Below, one piece after another: positions 21,630 through 32,900 of a DNA stretch of 34,063 bases. The DNA lies in assembly GCA_026713185.1 (NCBI GenBank), contig JAPOOX010000071.1, forward strand, positions 1 through 34,063, given 5' to 3'. The notes below the pieces were generated by a model. That model was not told where the DNA came from. It made no database searches and saw nothing but the letters and a program-made list of their open reading frames with translations. How positions within the stretch are numbered: position 1 is the stretch's first letter; the number at the start of each line of letters is the position of its first letter. The DNA is from Gammaproteobacteria bacterium. GTDB taxonomy: Bacteria; Pseudomonadota; Gammaproteobacteria; Pseudomonadales; Azotimanducaceae. Both the position numbers and the translations under genes were made by a program.

Positions 21630-22481
21630 TTGAATCAATCTAAAACGTCGACACGTTTGCTGCTTGTCAGTGCGGTGATCATTCTTATCATCCTGGCAGG
21701 TGGACCGCTGGGTTACAAATATTTTATGGTGCCCATGATGCCATCACTGATGAGCCTTGTTTTGGCCTTTGCTGGTGGATTGCTGCTATTAGTTTCTGCA
21801 GTTGTCATGTTGTTCATCGCATTGCGACAAAGGTTGCTAAAAGACCGGAATCTCCTGTTGATCACCATGGTGCTCAGCTCGGTGCCGGTTATCGTGATGT
21901 TGCCACAATTTATAGCATTGCTGTCAGTGCCGCCTATCCACGATATTACGACCGATACGGTTAATCCACCGGTATTTGATGCCATAGTACCATTGCGGGC
22001 GGGTGCACCTAATTCGCTGGTATACGGATCAGGTCTCCTTGCGGCGGACATCCTGGCGAATAAAGAAAATATTGACTACCCACAGGCGTTTAAAGCAGAA
22101 ATTCACATAATGCCGGATACGTCTGATATTCTGGAAAACGAGTCAAACCCCATGCATGCTGCAGTTCTTTCGTATATGCAATCTGCTGCCTATCCGCACA
22201 TACGGTCTCTGGATACCAGCCTTGGGATAGCGCAGGCAGTATCCAGAGCCGAAACGGTTTTAGGAGAGCAGGGGCTTGATATCGTTGCCGTCAATGCTGA
22301 AAAAGGACTGGTGGAGGCAACGGAAACATCGTTCTGGTTTGGCTTCAAGAATGACGTTGTGGTTCGGGTGACTGCACTTGATAATGGGTCAAGAATTGAT
22401 GTGCGCTCGGTATCCCGCATGGGTATTAGCGACATCGGTAAAAATGCCGCCCGGATAGAACAATTCCTGCAGGCTTTTTAA
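21630..22481 (+). CDS. Membrane protein with C-terminal DUF1499 domain
   Basis: A 283-residue protein. Three hydrophobic helices occupy about residues 9-100, followed by a soluble domain (about 115-283) with the DUF1499 pattern: RAGAPNSLVYG near its start, YPHIRSLDTSLG, VEATETSFWFGFKNDVVVRV and SRIDVRSVSRMGISDIGKNA. DUF1499 has no established function. The start is TTG at 21630 with GAGAG about ten bases before it. It lies 43 bases after nadE on the same strand, possibly in the same operon, and converges with gatB. Confidence 0.82.
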   Translation: MNQSKTSTRLLLVSAVIILIILAGGPLGYKYFMVPMMPSLMSLVLAFAGGLLLLVSAVVMLFIALRQRLLKDRNLLLITMVLSSVPVIVMLPQFIALLSVPPIHDITTDTVNPPVFDAIVPLRAGAPNSLVYGSGLLAADILANKENIDYPQAFKAEIHIMPDTSDILENESNPMHAAVLSYMQSAAYPHIRSLDTSLGIAQAVSRAETVLGEQGLDIVAVNAEKGLVEATETSFWFGFKNDVVVRVTALDNGSRIDVRSVSRMGISDIGKNAARIEQFLQAF

Positions 22482-22506
22482 TGTCGGAGGACCGAACAGG
22501 ATTTTC

Positions 22507-23946
22507 TTACCCCAGTTTTTTCCGGAGAAGGTCATTGGCAAGAGCGGGATTGGCCTTCCCACCAGTCTCTTTCATTACCTGACCGACAAAGAATCCGAGC
22601 AGCCTGGACCTGCCTGCACGATATTGTTCCACTTGTTTCGGGTTCTCGTCAAAAATCCTGTCTATTAACGTCCCGAGTTCACTATTGTCGGAAACCTGCA
22701 TGAGATTATTGTCTTTGATGTAGTCGTCAACGGAAGTCGTATTGCCATACCAAAGTGCATCGAGGAGGTCTTTCGCAGTCTTGCCGTTAATAGTGTTATC
22801 CCTGATTCTGGTCAACAGCGTTGCTAATTGAGAAGAAGACACGGGAATATTCGATATCTCAAGATCATCTCTGTGCATTCTTCCCAGCAACTCCACGCGT
22901 ATCCAGTTTGAGGCCAGTTTCGCATCGCCACATTGCCCGGAAACAGTTTCAAAGTATTCAGCCAACGCGGGACTGGCGGCAAGCACCCGGGCATCGTCCA
23001 GTGATAGATGTAAATCGGTGTGAAACCTGTTGGCTTTTTCCCGTGGTAATTCAGGCATCTGCCGGCGTATGTTTTCGATATAAGCATGATCGATTTCAAT
23101 TGGCAGCAGATCCGGTTCGGGGAAGTAACGGTAGTCCATGGCGGTTTCCTTGCTGCGCATGGGGCGTGTTTCATCTCTGTCAGGATCATACAATCGGGTC
23201 TCCTGCATGATCCTTCCACCAGATTCCAGAATCTCAATCTGACGGGCAATCTCATAACGGATGGCCCTGTCCAGGAAGCGAAATGAGTTCACATTCTTGG
23301 TTTCGGTTCTCGTACCCAACACATCGGAACCATATGGACGAACAGATACGTTAGCGTCACATCGCAATGAACCCTGGGACATTTCTCCATCGGACACTCC
23401 CAGGTAAGTCACCAACTGATGAATATACCGTGCATAAGAGATGGCCTCAGCAGAAGAACGCATATCAGGCTCCGAGACTATCTCCAGCAGCGGAATACCG
23501 GCCCTGTTGAGATCAATTCCGGTTCTGTCATGGAAGTCCTCGTGCATTGATTTACCGGCGTCCTCTTCCAGATGAGCCCGAGTGATATTGATGGTTTTCA
23601 TTGAGCCATCTGCAAGTGGTATCTCCACGGACCCACCGAGCACAATGGGTTTGTCCATTTGGGTAATCTGGTACCCTTTAGGCAAGTCTGGATAAAAGTA
23701 ATTCTTCCTGTCAAAGGCTGAAACCAGATTGATACTGCCACCTACACCCAGTCCAAATGCAATTGCTTTCGGATAGACTTCAGAATTCACAACGGGTAGC
23801 ACTCCCGGGAAACCCAGATCAATAGCACATGCCTGGGAGTTGGGTTCAGAACCAAAGGTCGTACTTGCCCCGGAAAATATCTTGGTCCGGGTCTGTAACT
23901 GGACATGAATTTCCAGGCCGATGACTACTTCCCATTGCTGTCTCAT
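22507..23946 (-). CDS. gatB: Asp-tRNA(Asn)/Glu-tRNA(Gln) amidotransferase subunit B
   Basis: GatB activates the misacylated tRNA side chain and receives ammonia from GatA. The 479-residue protein shows the family start [15 protein letters not shown], the kinase-like core with [14 protein letters not shown] and [33 protein letters not shown], and the C-terminal YqeY-like domain ending [13 protein letters not shown]. Length is normal. It lies three bases after gatA, third gene of gatCAB. In many gammaproteobacteria this complex makes Gln-tRNA or Asn-tRNA when the direct synthetase is missing; which one cannot be told here. Confidence 0.97.
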   Translation of the reverse strand: MRQQWEVVIGLEIHVQLQTRTKIFSGASTTFGSEPNSQACAIDLGFPGVLPVVNSEVYPKAIAFGLGVGGSINLVSAFDRKNYFYPDLPKGYQITQMDKPIVLGGSVEIPLADGSMKTINITRAHLEEDAGKSMHEDFHDRTGIDLNRAGIPLLEIVSEPDMRSSAEAISYARYIHQLVTYLGVSDGEMSQGSLRCDANVSVRPYGSDVLGTRTETKNVNSFRFLDRAIRYEIARQIEILESGGRIMQETRLYDPDRDETRPMRSKETAMDYRYFPEPDLLPIEIDHAYIENIRRQMPELPREKANRFHTDLHLSLDDARVLAASPALAEYFETVSGQCGDAKLASNWIRVELLGRMHRDDLEISNIPVSSSQLATLLTRIRDNTINGKTAKDLLDALWYGNTTSVDDYIKDNNLMQVSDNSELGTLIDRIFDENPKQVEQYRAGRSRLLGFFVGQVMKETGGKANPALANDLLRKKLG

Positions 23947-23949
23947 GGA

Positions 23950-25410
23950 TCACTCACCGGTTTCGAGTTCGGGACTTCTGAGATGCCAGTCGGTCTGTTG
24001 CTGGAACTGGTGTGCAGTCGCAAGCAATCTCGATTCGTCCAGATGGTCTCCGATGAGTTGCAGACCCACGGGCAGTTGATCTGCAAATCCGGAAGGTATG
24101 GACATGGCTGGCAGTCCTGCCAGATTTCCGCCGATGGTATAGATATCCTGCAGATACATCGAAACCTGATCGTCGGTCTTTTCTCCAAGTTTGAACGCAG
24201 GCTGCGGGGTGGCGGGACCTAGAAGAATATCCACCTGTTCAAATGCATTTTTGAAGTCATTGCTGATCAGACGTCGAATCTGTTGTGCCTTTCTATAGTA
24301 TGCATCGTAGTAACCTGTAGAAAGGGCAAAGGTGCCTACCATAATTCGCCTCTTCACTTCGTTACCAAAACCCTGACTACGTGATCGTTTATACAGATCT
24401 TCCAGATTCACGGGATTGTCACACCGATACCCGAATCTTACACCATCATAACGGGACAGATTTGCGGAGGCTTCGGCTGATGCAAGGACGTAATAGGCAG
24501 GTACTGAATATTTGATATTAGGAAGGCTGACACTGGTTATCCTGACGCCCATATCCTCAAAAACCCGGACAGCGTTCATAATGACCTTTTCTGACCTGGA
24601 ATCCAGTCCTTCCCTGAAGAATTCTTCACATAGACCTATACGTAACGTCGAAAGCGACTGGTTCAGGGATGCACTATAATCCGGTACAGGGTCAGTCAGA
24701 CTTGTAGAATCTCGTTTGTCCCGTCCTGCCATAATCCCCAGTAGAAGGGCGGCGTCTTCTGCGGTCCGGGTCATTGGTCCGGCCTGGTCCAGACTTGACG
24801 CAAATGCGATCATCCCCCATCTGGATATTCGACCGTAAGTAGGTTTGAATCCGGTGATGCCGCAATGTGCAGAAGGCTGGCGAATTGATCCTCCTGTATC
24901 CGTACCCGTGGCAGCGGAACAAAGACCGGCCGCTACCGCAGCGGCGGAGCCCCCGGATGATCCCCCCGGCACCCTCGACTGGTCCCATGGATTCCTGACT
25001 GCGCCGAAGTAGGAGTTCTCATTACTGGACCCCATGGCAAACTCATCCATATTGGTCTTGCCAATAGTGATGGCGCCAGCAGAGCGCAGCTTTTCAACCA
25101 CAGTGGATTCATAGGGTGAAGTGAAATTATCCAGCATGAGACTACCGGCTGTTGTGCGCACACCCCGGGTACAGAAAATGTCTTTATGGGCGATAGGTAT
25201 ACCAGACAGAAGTGCGCTATCGCGACCTCCAGCACGGTCTTCATCTGCGTTTTTTGCAGCCTCCAGGGCTTTATTTTCCAACACGGTAATGTAGCAGTTG
25301 AGCGGCGCCAGTTTTTTGATTCTTTCCAGGTAATGGCTGGTTAGCTCTACTGCACTGTATTTTCCGGTCTTCAGGTCTTTCAGTTGCTGGACAATACTGC
25401 AGTTGTGCAT
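23950..25410 (-). CDS. gatA: Asp-tRNA(Asn)/Glu-tRNA(Gln) amidotransferase subunit A
   Basis: GatA is the amidase that frees ammonia from glutamine for GatB. The 486-residue protein has the Ser-cisSer-Lys triad: K76 (IAHKDIF), S151 ([11 protein letters not shown]) and S175 ([10 protein letters not shown]), numbers very close to those of characterised GatA. The ATG at 25410 overlaps the gatC stop by one base (TAATG), so the two are translationally coupled. Normal length, no anomalies seen. Confidence 0.97.
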   Translation of the reverse strand: MHNCSIVQQLKDLKTGKYSAVELTSHYLERIKKLAPLNCYITVLENKALEAAKNADEDRAGGRDSALLSGIPIAHKDIFCTRGVRTTAGSLMLDNFTSPYESTVVEKLRSAGAITIGKTNMDEFAMGSSNENSYFGAVRNPWDQSRVPGGSSGGSAAAVAAGLCSAATGTDTGGSIRQPSAHCGITGFKPTYGRISRWGMIAFASSLDQAGPMTRTAEDAALLLGIMAGRDKRDSTSLTDPVPDYSASLNQSLSTLRIGLCEEFFREGLDSRSEKVIMNAVRVFEDMGVRITSVSLPNIKYSVPAYYVLASAEASANLSRYDGVRFGYRCDNPVNLEDLYKRSRSQGFGNEVKRRIMVGTFALSTGYYDAYYRKAQQIRRLISNDFKNAFEQVDILLGPATPQPAFKLGEKTDDQVSMYLQDIYTIGGNLAGLPAMSIPSGFADQLPVGLQLIGDHLDESRLLATAHQFQQQTDWHLRSPELETGE

Positions 25411-25697
25411 TAGTCGACAACCCTGGGAACCAGATATACACCGTCCCGGGCTTCCGGCGCCAGCTTTTGAAATTCCTCACGGTGACTGGATTCGGTAACT
25501 TCGTCAGGACGGAGCCACTGAGTTGCGTCCAGTGGATGTGACATGGGTATGACTGTCGACGTATTGACTTCCTGCATTTGCTCCACGAGAGCCAGAATCT
25601 CCGACATGCTGCCTGAAATAACCGACAGGTCCTCATCGCTGAAGACCAATTGTGCTAATTCGGCAGTTTCTTTAACCACTTTTTCTGAAATATTCAC
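25410..25697 (-). CDS. gatC: Asp-tRNA(Asn)/Glu-tRNA(Gln) amidotransferase subunit C
   Basis: GatC is the small linker that wraps GatA and GatB together. The 95-residue protein shows [20 protein letters not shown], an amphipathic helix, then [22 protein letters not shown] and the C-terminal [13 protein letters not shown]. The start is the GTG at 25697, with GGAG eight bases before it; the frame is open to 25790 but the extra residues do not resemble the family. First gene of gatCAB, divergent from mreB. Confidence 0.93.
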   Translation of the reverse strand: MNISEKVVKETAELAQLVFSDEDLSVISGSMSEILALVEQMQEVNTSTVIPMSHPLDATQWLRPDEVTESSHREEFQKLAPEARDGVYLVPRVVD

Positions 25698-25766
25698 ACA
25701 TGAATCTCCGGTAAGGCGTGGAATCCTAATGGGGATTGGCAGATTCTGCAATAAAGGGTTTGAATT

Positions 25767-25795
25767 TTCATAGATGCTGAATGTAGACAATGCAA
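25767..25795 (-). promoter_or_regulatory. Candidate promoter of gatCAB
   Basis: On the minus strand TTGCAT (25795-25790), 17-base spacer, TATGAA (25772-25767), about 70 bases before the gatC start. Moderate match. Confidence 0.3.
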
Positions 25796-25844
25796 AACTT
25801 CTCTTGAATGAAATCCTTATCGAATGATAGAGTTACAGGATATT

Positions 25845-26973
<1,129 letters not shown>

Positions 26974-27019
26974 GGTAAGCAGGCTACTGCTATAAGACAA
27001 TCAAGACAGGACAAGGGCT

Positions 27020-27871
27020 ATCAAACCACTGTTTCTTGTAGATTCGACGTTAAGTTACAAAACTTTGGGCTGTGTTGTTGTCTCTCTGACTCTTATCCTT
27101 GTAGATCATTTTTCCAATAATCTGGATAGTGTCAGGAGCAGGCTTACTGTGCTTGTTTCGCCAGTTTATGTGGTTGCCAATCTGCCATCTCAAGGTGTCC
27201 AGAACCTGTTTGGTTTTTTCAGTGACAAGAGAGTCATGCAGGGAAAGATTGCACAACTGGAAAATGAACTGTTGTTGCAACAGGCCGCATCGGCAAAAAT
27301 GGCCCAGCTGGTGCTTGAAAACAATCGTTTACGAGACCTTCTGGGTTCAGCGGCAAAGCTACAGGAAAATATTGTCATAGCCGAGATTGTTAGTATTGAT
27401 CCCGACCCACAGAAACATGAAATCATTATTGACAAGGGTACTATTGACGATGCTTATCCAGGTCAACCCATCCTTGATGCACATGGGCTCATCGGCCAGA
27501 TTATTGCTGTAAGCCAACTGAACTCTCGTGTCCTTCTCATTAGTGATCATTCACATTCAGTTCCGGTACAGGTTGCCCGAAGTAATTTAAGACTTATTGC
27601 CCAGGGTACAGGCGCCACTAACAAACTGGAATTGATGCATGTACAGAGTACGGCTGACATACAGCCAGGCGACTTACTGATCAGTTCCGGACTTGGTGGC
27701 AGGTTCCCGGTTGGTTATCCAGTCGGTATTGTAGACAAAGTTGAACATAAACCGGGGAAGCCATTTTCCGAGGTGACTGCGATACCGAGTGCAAAGTTGG
27801 ACCGGAGCCGGCATTTGTTGCTGGTGTTTACGGAGGGCAGAATGGCTAACCGGAATGGTAACGATGGCTGA
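27020..27871 (+). CDS. mreC: Rod shape-determining protein MreC (apparent ATC start)
   Basis: MreC is a bitopic inner-membrane protein that scaffolds the elongasome in the periplasm. After a short N-terminus (KPLFLVDSTLSYK) come one membrane helix (GCVVVSLTLILVDHF), a coiled coil (about residues 75-110, KIAQLENELLLQQAA) and the beta-barrel domain with IDKGTIDDAYPGQPI, SRVLLISDHSHSVPVQV and SSGLGGRFPVGYPVG. The family N-terminus K-P-L/I-F is present, but the codon before it is ATC (27020), with AGGA eight bases upstream; no ATG, GTG or TTG stands between the in-frame stop at 26993 and TTG 27065. A start at CTG 27029 or TTG 27065 is possible; the latter would trim the cytoplasmic part. Confidence 0.92.
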   Translation: MKPLFLVDSTLSYKTLGCVVVSLTLILVDHFSNNLDSVRSRLTVLVSPVYVVANLPSQGVQNLFGFFSDKRVMQGKIAQLENELLLQQAASAKMAQLVLENNRLRDLLGSAAKLQENIVIAEIVSIDPDPQKHEIIIDKGTIDDAYPGQPILDAHGLIGQIIAVSQLNSRVLLISDHSHSVPVQVARSNLRLIAQGTGATNKLELMHVQSTADIQPGDLLISSGLGGRFPVGYPVGIVDKVEHKPGKPFSEVTAIPSAKLDRSRHLLLVFTEGRMANRNGNDG

Positions 27872-28364
27872 CAACATGTCGTTGAGTGTGTCGGTTATTG
27901 TACTCACTTTCTTTCTTTCGATGGTGCTAGCCATCGTAAATCTGCCTGACTTTGTACCTGTTGAACTGGGTTTTCTGAGACCTGAGTGGGTGACGCTTGT
28001 ATTGATCTACTGGCTCATTACCTTGCCGAACCGGGTCGGTATTATCATTGCCTGGGTCGTCGGTATGTTGATGGATTTATTGTCAGGCAGTTTGCTTGGG
28101 CAACATGCCATAGCTTTTGTTCTTGTAGCTTTTGTCGTCAGTAGATTCACTCAACGTCTGCGCATGTTCAGACTATGGCAACAGAGCATTTTCATATTTG
28201 CTGTTGTGGGGATGAATCAATTGATTAATTTATGGATAGAAATGTTTACTGGAACAGCTGAATGGACATTCTGGTATTTGTTGCCATCGTTGATCAGTGC
28301 TCTGGTGTGGTCCTGGGTGTTCCAGTTTTTAAATTTATTGGGGAGGACCTTTGACCTTAACTGA
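27864..28364 (+). CDS. mreD: Rod shape-determining protein MreD
   Basis: A 166-residue polytopic membrane protein with five or so helices: SVIVLTFFLSMVLAIVNL, WVTLVLIYWLITL, VGIIIAWVVGMLMDLLSG with the conserved GxxxDLLSGSLLGQHA segment, and a C-terminal pair ending in VWSWVFQFLN. It belongs to the elongasome with MreB and MreC. The ATG at 27864 overlaps the end of mreC by eight bases and has GGAA at suitable distance. Normal length. Confidence 0.94.
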   Translation: MADNMSLSVSVIVLTFFLSMVLAIVNLPDFVPVELGFLRPEWVTLVLIYWLITLPNRVGIIIAWVVGMLMDLLSGSLLGQHAIAFVLVAFVVSRFTQRLRMFRLWQQSIFIFAVVGMNQLINLWIEMFTGTAEWTFWYLLPSLISALVWSWVFQFLNLLGRTFDLN

Positions 28365-28456
28365 GAAGGATGGCAATACCTGGACCCGGTTCCAGTGCCA
28401 AGGCCAGTGCATAAACTCTATTGAATTGCGACGACCTGCAAACAGGAAGTATGAGA

Positions 28457-29923
28457 ATGGCTGAGGAAATTATTATCAACGTGTCTCAATACGAGAGCCG
28501 TGTGGCCTTGGTGGAACGGGGTGAACTGAAGGAGATTTTCATTGAGCGTACCCATACTCCTGGCATTGTAGGAAATATTTACAAAGGCAAGGTCAAAAAA
28601 ATCCTGCCGGGTATTCAGAGCGCATTTGTGGATATAGGACAGGAACGGGCGGCATTTACCCACATAGCTGATCTTGTCGACCCTCATAAAGAGAATGCGG
28701 AAGAACGATTTGCATTACCGTCCATTACAGACTTGCTGTACGAAGACAAAGAAGCACTTTTTCAGGTCACCAAAGAATCAATAGGTACCAAGGGTGCAAG
28801 GATTACCTCCAGAATTTCACTTGTTTCAAGGTATCTGGTTTATCTACCTGCAACCAGTCATATAGGTGTTTCGCTGCGAATCGAAGATGAGCACGAACGG
28901 CTGCGATTGAAAGAAGCACTGAATAACTTCTGGGACAAGGGGAAGGGGGATGGGTTCATCGTGCGAACTGCTGCTGAAGGTGTCCCTGTGGATGACATTC
29001 TCAGTGATGCAGAATTACTGTGCAATCGTTGGCACAGGATTCTTGAGGAAGAAAAAACAGTTAGATCCCCAAACCTGATTTATGAAGATTTACCACTGCC
29101 ACTTCGTGTTGTGCGTGACATCATTAATTCCGGAACCACCGGAATAAGGGTGGATAAACAATCCACATTAACTGCAGTGGCTCGTTTTCTGGAGGATTTT
29201 ATTCCAGAGAAATTGCAATGTCTGGAACTGGTTGACGATTTGCAATTTTTTGAGTCGTACAATATTGAAGGTCAGATTGAGGCAGCGCTCAAACGTCGCG
29301 TTTCCCTGACGTCTGGTGGTCACCTCATTATCGAACAGACTGAATCAATGACGACTATTGATGTAAACACCGGTGCTTTCGTTGGTCAGGGGGATCTGGA
29401 AGAAACTATTTTCAGGACTAATCGGGAAGCCGCGTCATCAATTCCAGGACAGTTACGTTTGAGGAACATCGGTGGTATCGTGATTATCGATTTCATCGAT
29501 ATGACTGATGATGGACATAAAAGCGAGGTGTTGAAAATTCTTGAACAAGGTCAGCAATCTGATCGAATGAAATGGAGGATAACCCGCATTTCTGAATTCG
29601 GTATTGTTGAAATGACAAGGAAGAGAACACATGAAAGTCTTCTCAGGATGCTGTGTGAACCTTGTGAACATTGCGGAGGACGAGGTTTTGTTAAAACTGC
29701 TGAGTCTGCCTGTCTGGAAATTATCAAGGAAATCCAGCGCAGAGCAAGGAATGGCAGCGGAAAAGAGTGCCTGGTGATGGCCTCGCAGTCAGTCATTGAC
29801 CGCCTGCTTGATGAGGACGACACATGTGTCCGCGATCTGGCTGATGCATTGGGTGTGGAAATAAAGTTCCAGGTTGAAGTCGGCTATCATCAGGGCCAGT
29901 TCGACGTTGTTGAAGTAATCTGA
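28457..29923 (+). CDS. rng: Ribonuclease G
   Basis: Endoribonuclease that matures the 5' end of 16S rRNA and degrades some mRNAs. The 488-residue length is that of RNase G, without the long RNase E tail. An S1-like domain lies at about 36-110 (GIVGNIYKGKVKKILPGIQSAF in part), catalytic Mg2+ Asp residues are in TIDVNTGAFVG (D302) and IIDFIDM (near 345-348), and the zinc-link is CEHC (403-406). Two ATGs, 28451 and 28457, are close; 28457 has AGGA at nine bases and matches family N-termini. Second block of the mre operon. maf, which often lies between mreD and rng, is absent from the 92-base gap. Confidence 0.96.
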   Translation: MAEEIIINVSQYESRVALVERGELKEIFIERTHTPGIVGNIYKGKVKKILPGIQSAFVDIGQERAAFTHIADLVDPHKENAEERFALPSITDLLYEDKEALFQVTKESIGTKGARITSRISLVSRYLVYLPATSHIGVSLRIEDEHERLRLKEALNNFWDKGKGDGFIVRTAAEGVPVDDILSDAELLCNRWHRILEEEKTVRSPNLIYEDLPLPLRVVRDIINSGTTGIRVDKQSTLTAVARFLEDFIPEKLQCLELVDDLQFFESYNIEGQIEAALKRRVSLTSGGHLIIEQTESMTTIDVNTGAFVGQGDLEETIFRTNREAASSIPGQLRLRNIGGIVIIDFIDMTDDGHKSEVLKILEQGQQSDRMKWRITRISEFGIVEMTRKRTHESLLRMLCEPCEHCGGRGFVKTAESACLEIIKEIQRRARNGSGKECLVMASQSVIDRLLDEDDTCVRDLADALGVEIKFQVEVGYHQGQFDVVEVI

Positions 29924-29942
29924 GGACATTGCAGGCGGTAAA

Positions 29943-32900
29943 ATGCGGTTGCAAAACACGTTAACCATACTAGTTCGCGGTATTGAACTGATCGTTCTGT
30001 CTGCACTTATTCTGGCAGCACTCTATGTCTGCGTGGGTCGTCTATTGGTCAGTACCAGTGAGTTCTTCAGAACTGATCTCGAGGATTTGCTGGAAACAAG
30101 ATATGCGGTATCTGTACAGACAGGTTCATTCAAGGGTAGTTGGCAACGATTTGATACGATAGTGGATATCACAGATATTCGTATCGGTGACCCGGATAAT
30201 CCTGCTTTGACAAGTGATACCGTCCGTGTCCGGATCAGCCCATTGCACAGCCTGATTAAAGGCAGACTTGTTGTAACAGAAATAGATTTTCTTAACCTCA
30301 ATCTGTCTCTGGAAGAGCATACTCCAGGGAAATGGAACGTGGTCGGAATGACAGGTTTAGATAAACCAGTTGATTTTGAATACCTGCTGGATTCGCTGCC
30401 CCAACTGAATGTTATTCGAATACTTGATTTGTCTGTCATGCTCAACGGTCTGCGATCCAGTTATATCGTCAGCAATATGGCAGATAAACCCATTGAATTA
30501 CTGTCCGAAGAAGACCTGAAAATTATCTCCATGCCTGTCAATCTCGCTGAGTCGGATTCTGAGGAAAATAGACATCTTCATTTGATGGGTGAGTATCAGG
30601 GACACTTCGGGGAACCTGATTTTTCCGGTCAGTTCTACCTGGATATATCCCATCTTCAATTACTTGATTTTCTACATCCAGTCGATTCGTTAAAGGAGTT
30701 GGAAAGCATTGATGTCAACGGTCAGATATGGGCTGAGTTCGATGCCGACGATTTCGAGTTCAGTGGTGATGTGAATGTTGAAAGTCAGACAGAGGGTCGC
30801 TTACCTGTCAATGCGGATCTTCAATTTGGCGCCAGGGGTGTCCCGGGTCGGGTCTGGATTTACGGGGAAAATATCAGACTTTTTTCACAGGATAATGAAA
30901 TTCACCTGCAGAATGTAAATACTGTACTAGAAGAACAACATGATGTCTGGAGTATCGGGATTCAGATACCAGCGCTGGACCTGAGCGAAATTGCGGGCAC
31001 GATGACTACATTGGGTGCAGCGTTTTCCGTAGTACCGGAGAGATTGACCGACTTTGTTTCAGGGACGAGTCCCAATGGGTCCCTTAATTCAACGATTGCC
31101 GTTTTCAAGGTGGATGAATCTTTGCAGGATCTTCGGATAGCCGGCAACTTGAGTGAGGTAAACCTCCGTCCACACCTGGGGATTCCTGGTATCAGCAATA
31201 TGAACGGTCTGGCCTCCATTGGACTGGACAGCGGTTACGTTGATATCAGAAGTCAACAATCCAGCGTACACTTTAATTCAACATTCTCTGATCCATGGTT
31301 TTTTGATTCCATACGTGGTCGTTTAAATTTCCGGAATAATAACGGCGCATTACAACTCAGCAGTGGGCTTGTTGAAGTATTACAGGGTGATGCGAGTGCT
31401 TACGGAAAGATGATGGTAAATTTCGAATCATCCAGGGAGCAGGGCTCTTTCACACCCGCTGAGGGCTCTTCCACACCCGCTGAGGGCACTTACACACCCG
31501 CTGAAGGCTCCTATAATCCCGCTAATGGTTCCTGGGGTTTAGTCTTAGGACTTTACAACGGTGATTTGAGTGATTTCCATCGTTATCTCCCCAAAACACT
31601 GAAACCTGAGGTGTTGTCCTGGTCTGAGCAAGCAATTAAAAGCGGTACTGTGACTGAATCGGGATTGTTGTTTCACGGTGAATTGGTCAGGTCAGCACCA
31701 AAAATCAACAAAGCTATAGACAGCTATTTCCATATAGCAGATGGCGTGCTGGATTACCATCCAGACTGGCCAGGGTTGTTCGGGATTGACGCAACATTGC
31801 ATGTCGGTCATTCTGGAATATTGACGAACAATGCTACTGCTCTTTTTCTGAATAGCGAGGTTTTGTCCGGAAACGCAAGTGTTCCGATTCACATCGATGG
31901 TACAGCCGATACCATTCACATCAATGGCAATTTTCAGGGAATCATGCAGGACGCTATCAACGTTCTGCAGGATACTCCGATTGCAGATCAAATTTCACAT
32001 GCAGCCAGGGAGTGGTCCGGGTTGGGGGATTTAACTGGTCACCTGACACTGGAAATTCCAATTGGAGCACGCAGGGGTGAGGATCCGGAAGGTGATATTA
32101 CTGTAGTGATGAGAGGTAACGAACTGGTCTTTTCCGACCTTGATTTACATGTAATGGATCTGAGTAGTGAGATCAGATATACAAACCGGAATGGACTGAC
32201 ATCGGAAGGGTTCACGGCAAGTTTATTTGATGAATCCATTAATGGATTTATCGATAGTGAACTGAAAGGCGAATCAGGAGAAATCACAATCAATTTTTCG
32301 GGGTTTGCTGACGTTGAGAATTTATACCACTGGTCAGGACAAAATCTGCTTTCCCGAGCCGAAGGAAAGTCCGAATATAAGGTAGCAGTTCATATACCTT
32401 ATGGAGGAGATGCAGATCAGACCTATATCGAGGCGACTTCTGACCTGAGAGGAATCCGGCTGAATCTACCCAAACCCCTGGACAAAGATGCCGATACGGA
32501 ACGATTGTTTAATTACCGTCAGAGTTTTCTTGAATCGGGATATCAGATAGATCTTTCCCTGGGTGACATGAAGGGTACTTTCTACACTGAAGATGGGTTG
32601 ATCAGAGAAGGGCAGTTTCACTTTGGTCAAGGGAAGTCTGCCAGTATTCCCACTCGAGAGGAAATCAATGTGACGGGATCACTGTCATATGCTTCCTACG
32701 AAGAGTGGGATCGTTTCCTGGATGAATTGTCGTCCATTTCGGATGTTTCCATAAAGTCTGAATTAGAGGAAAGAACCGGTACTGTTTCTCTGGAAATAGG
32801 TGAATTGATGTTCTATTCAATGGAGCTTGAGAATGTCAGCACCAGAATTAATCGTGATATGGATGCATGGAGAGTCAACTTGTCGAGTGAAGCAATGAAA

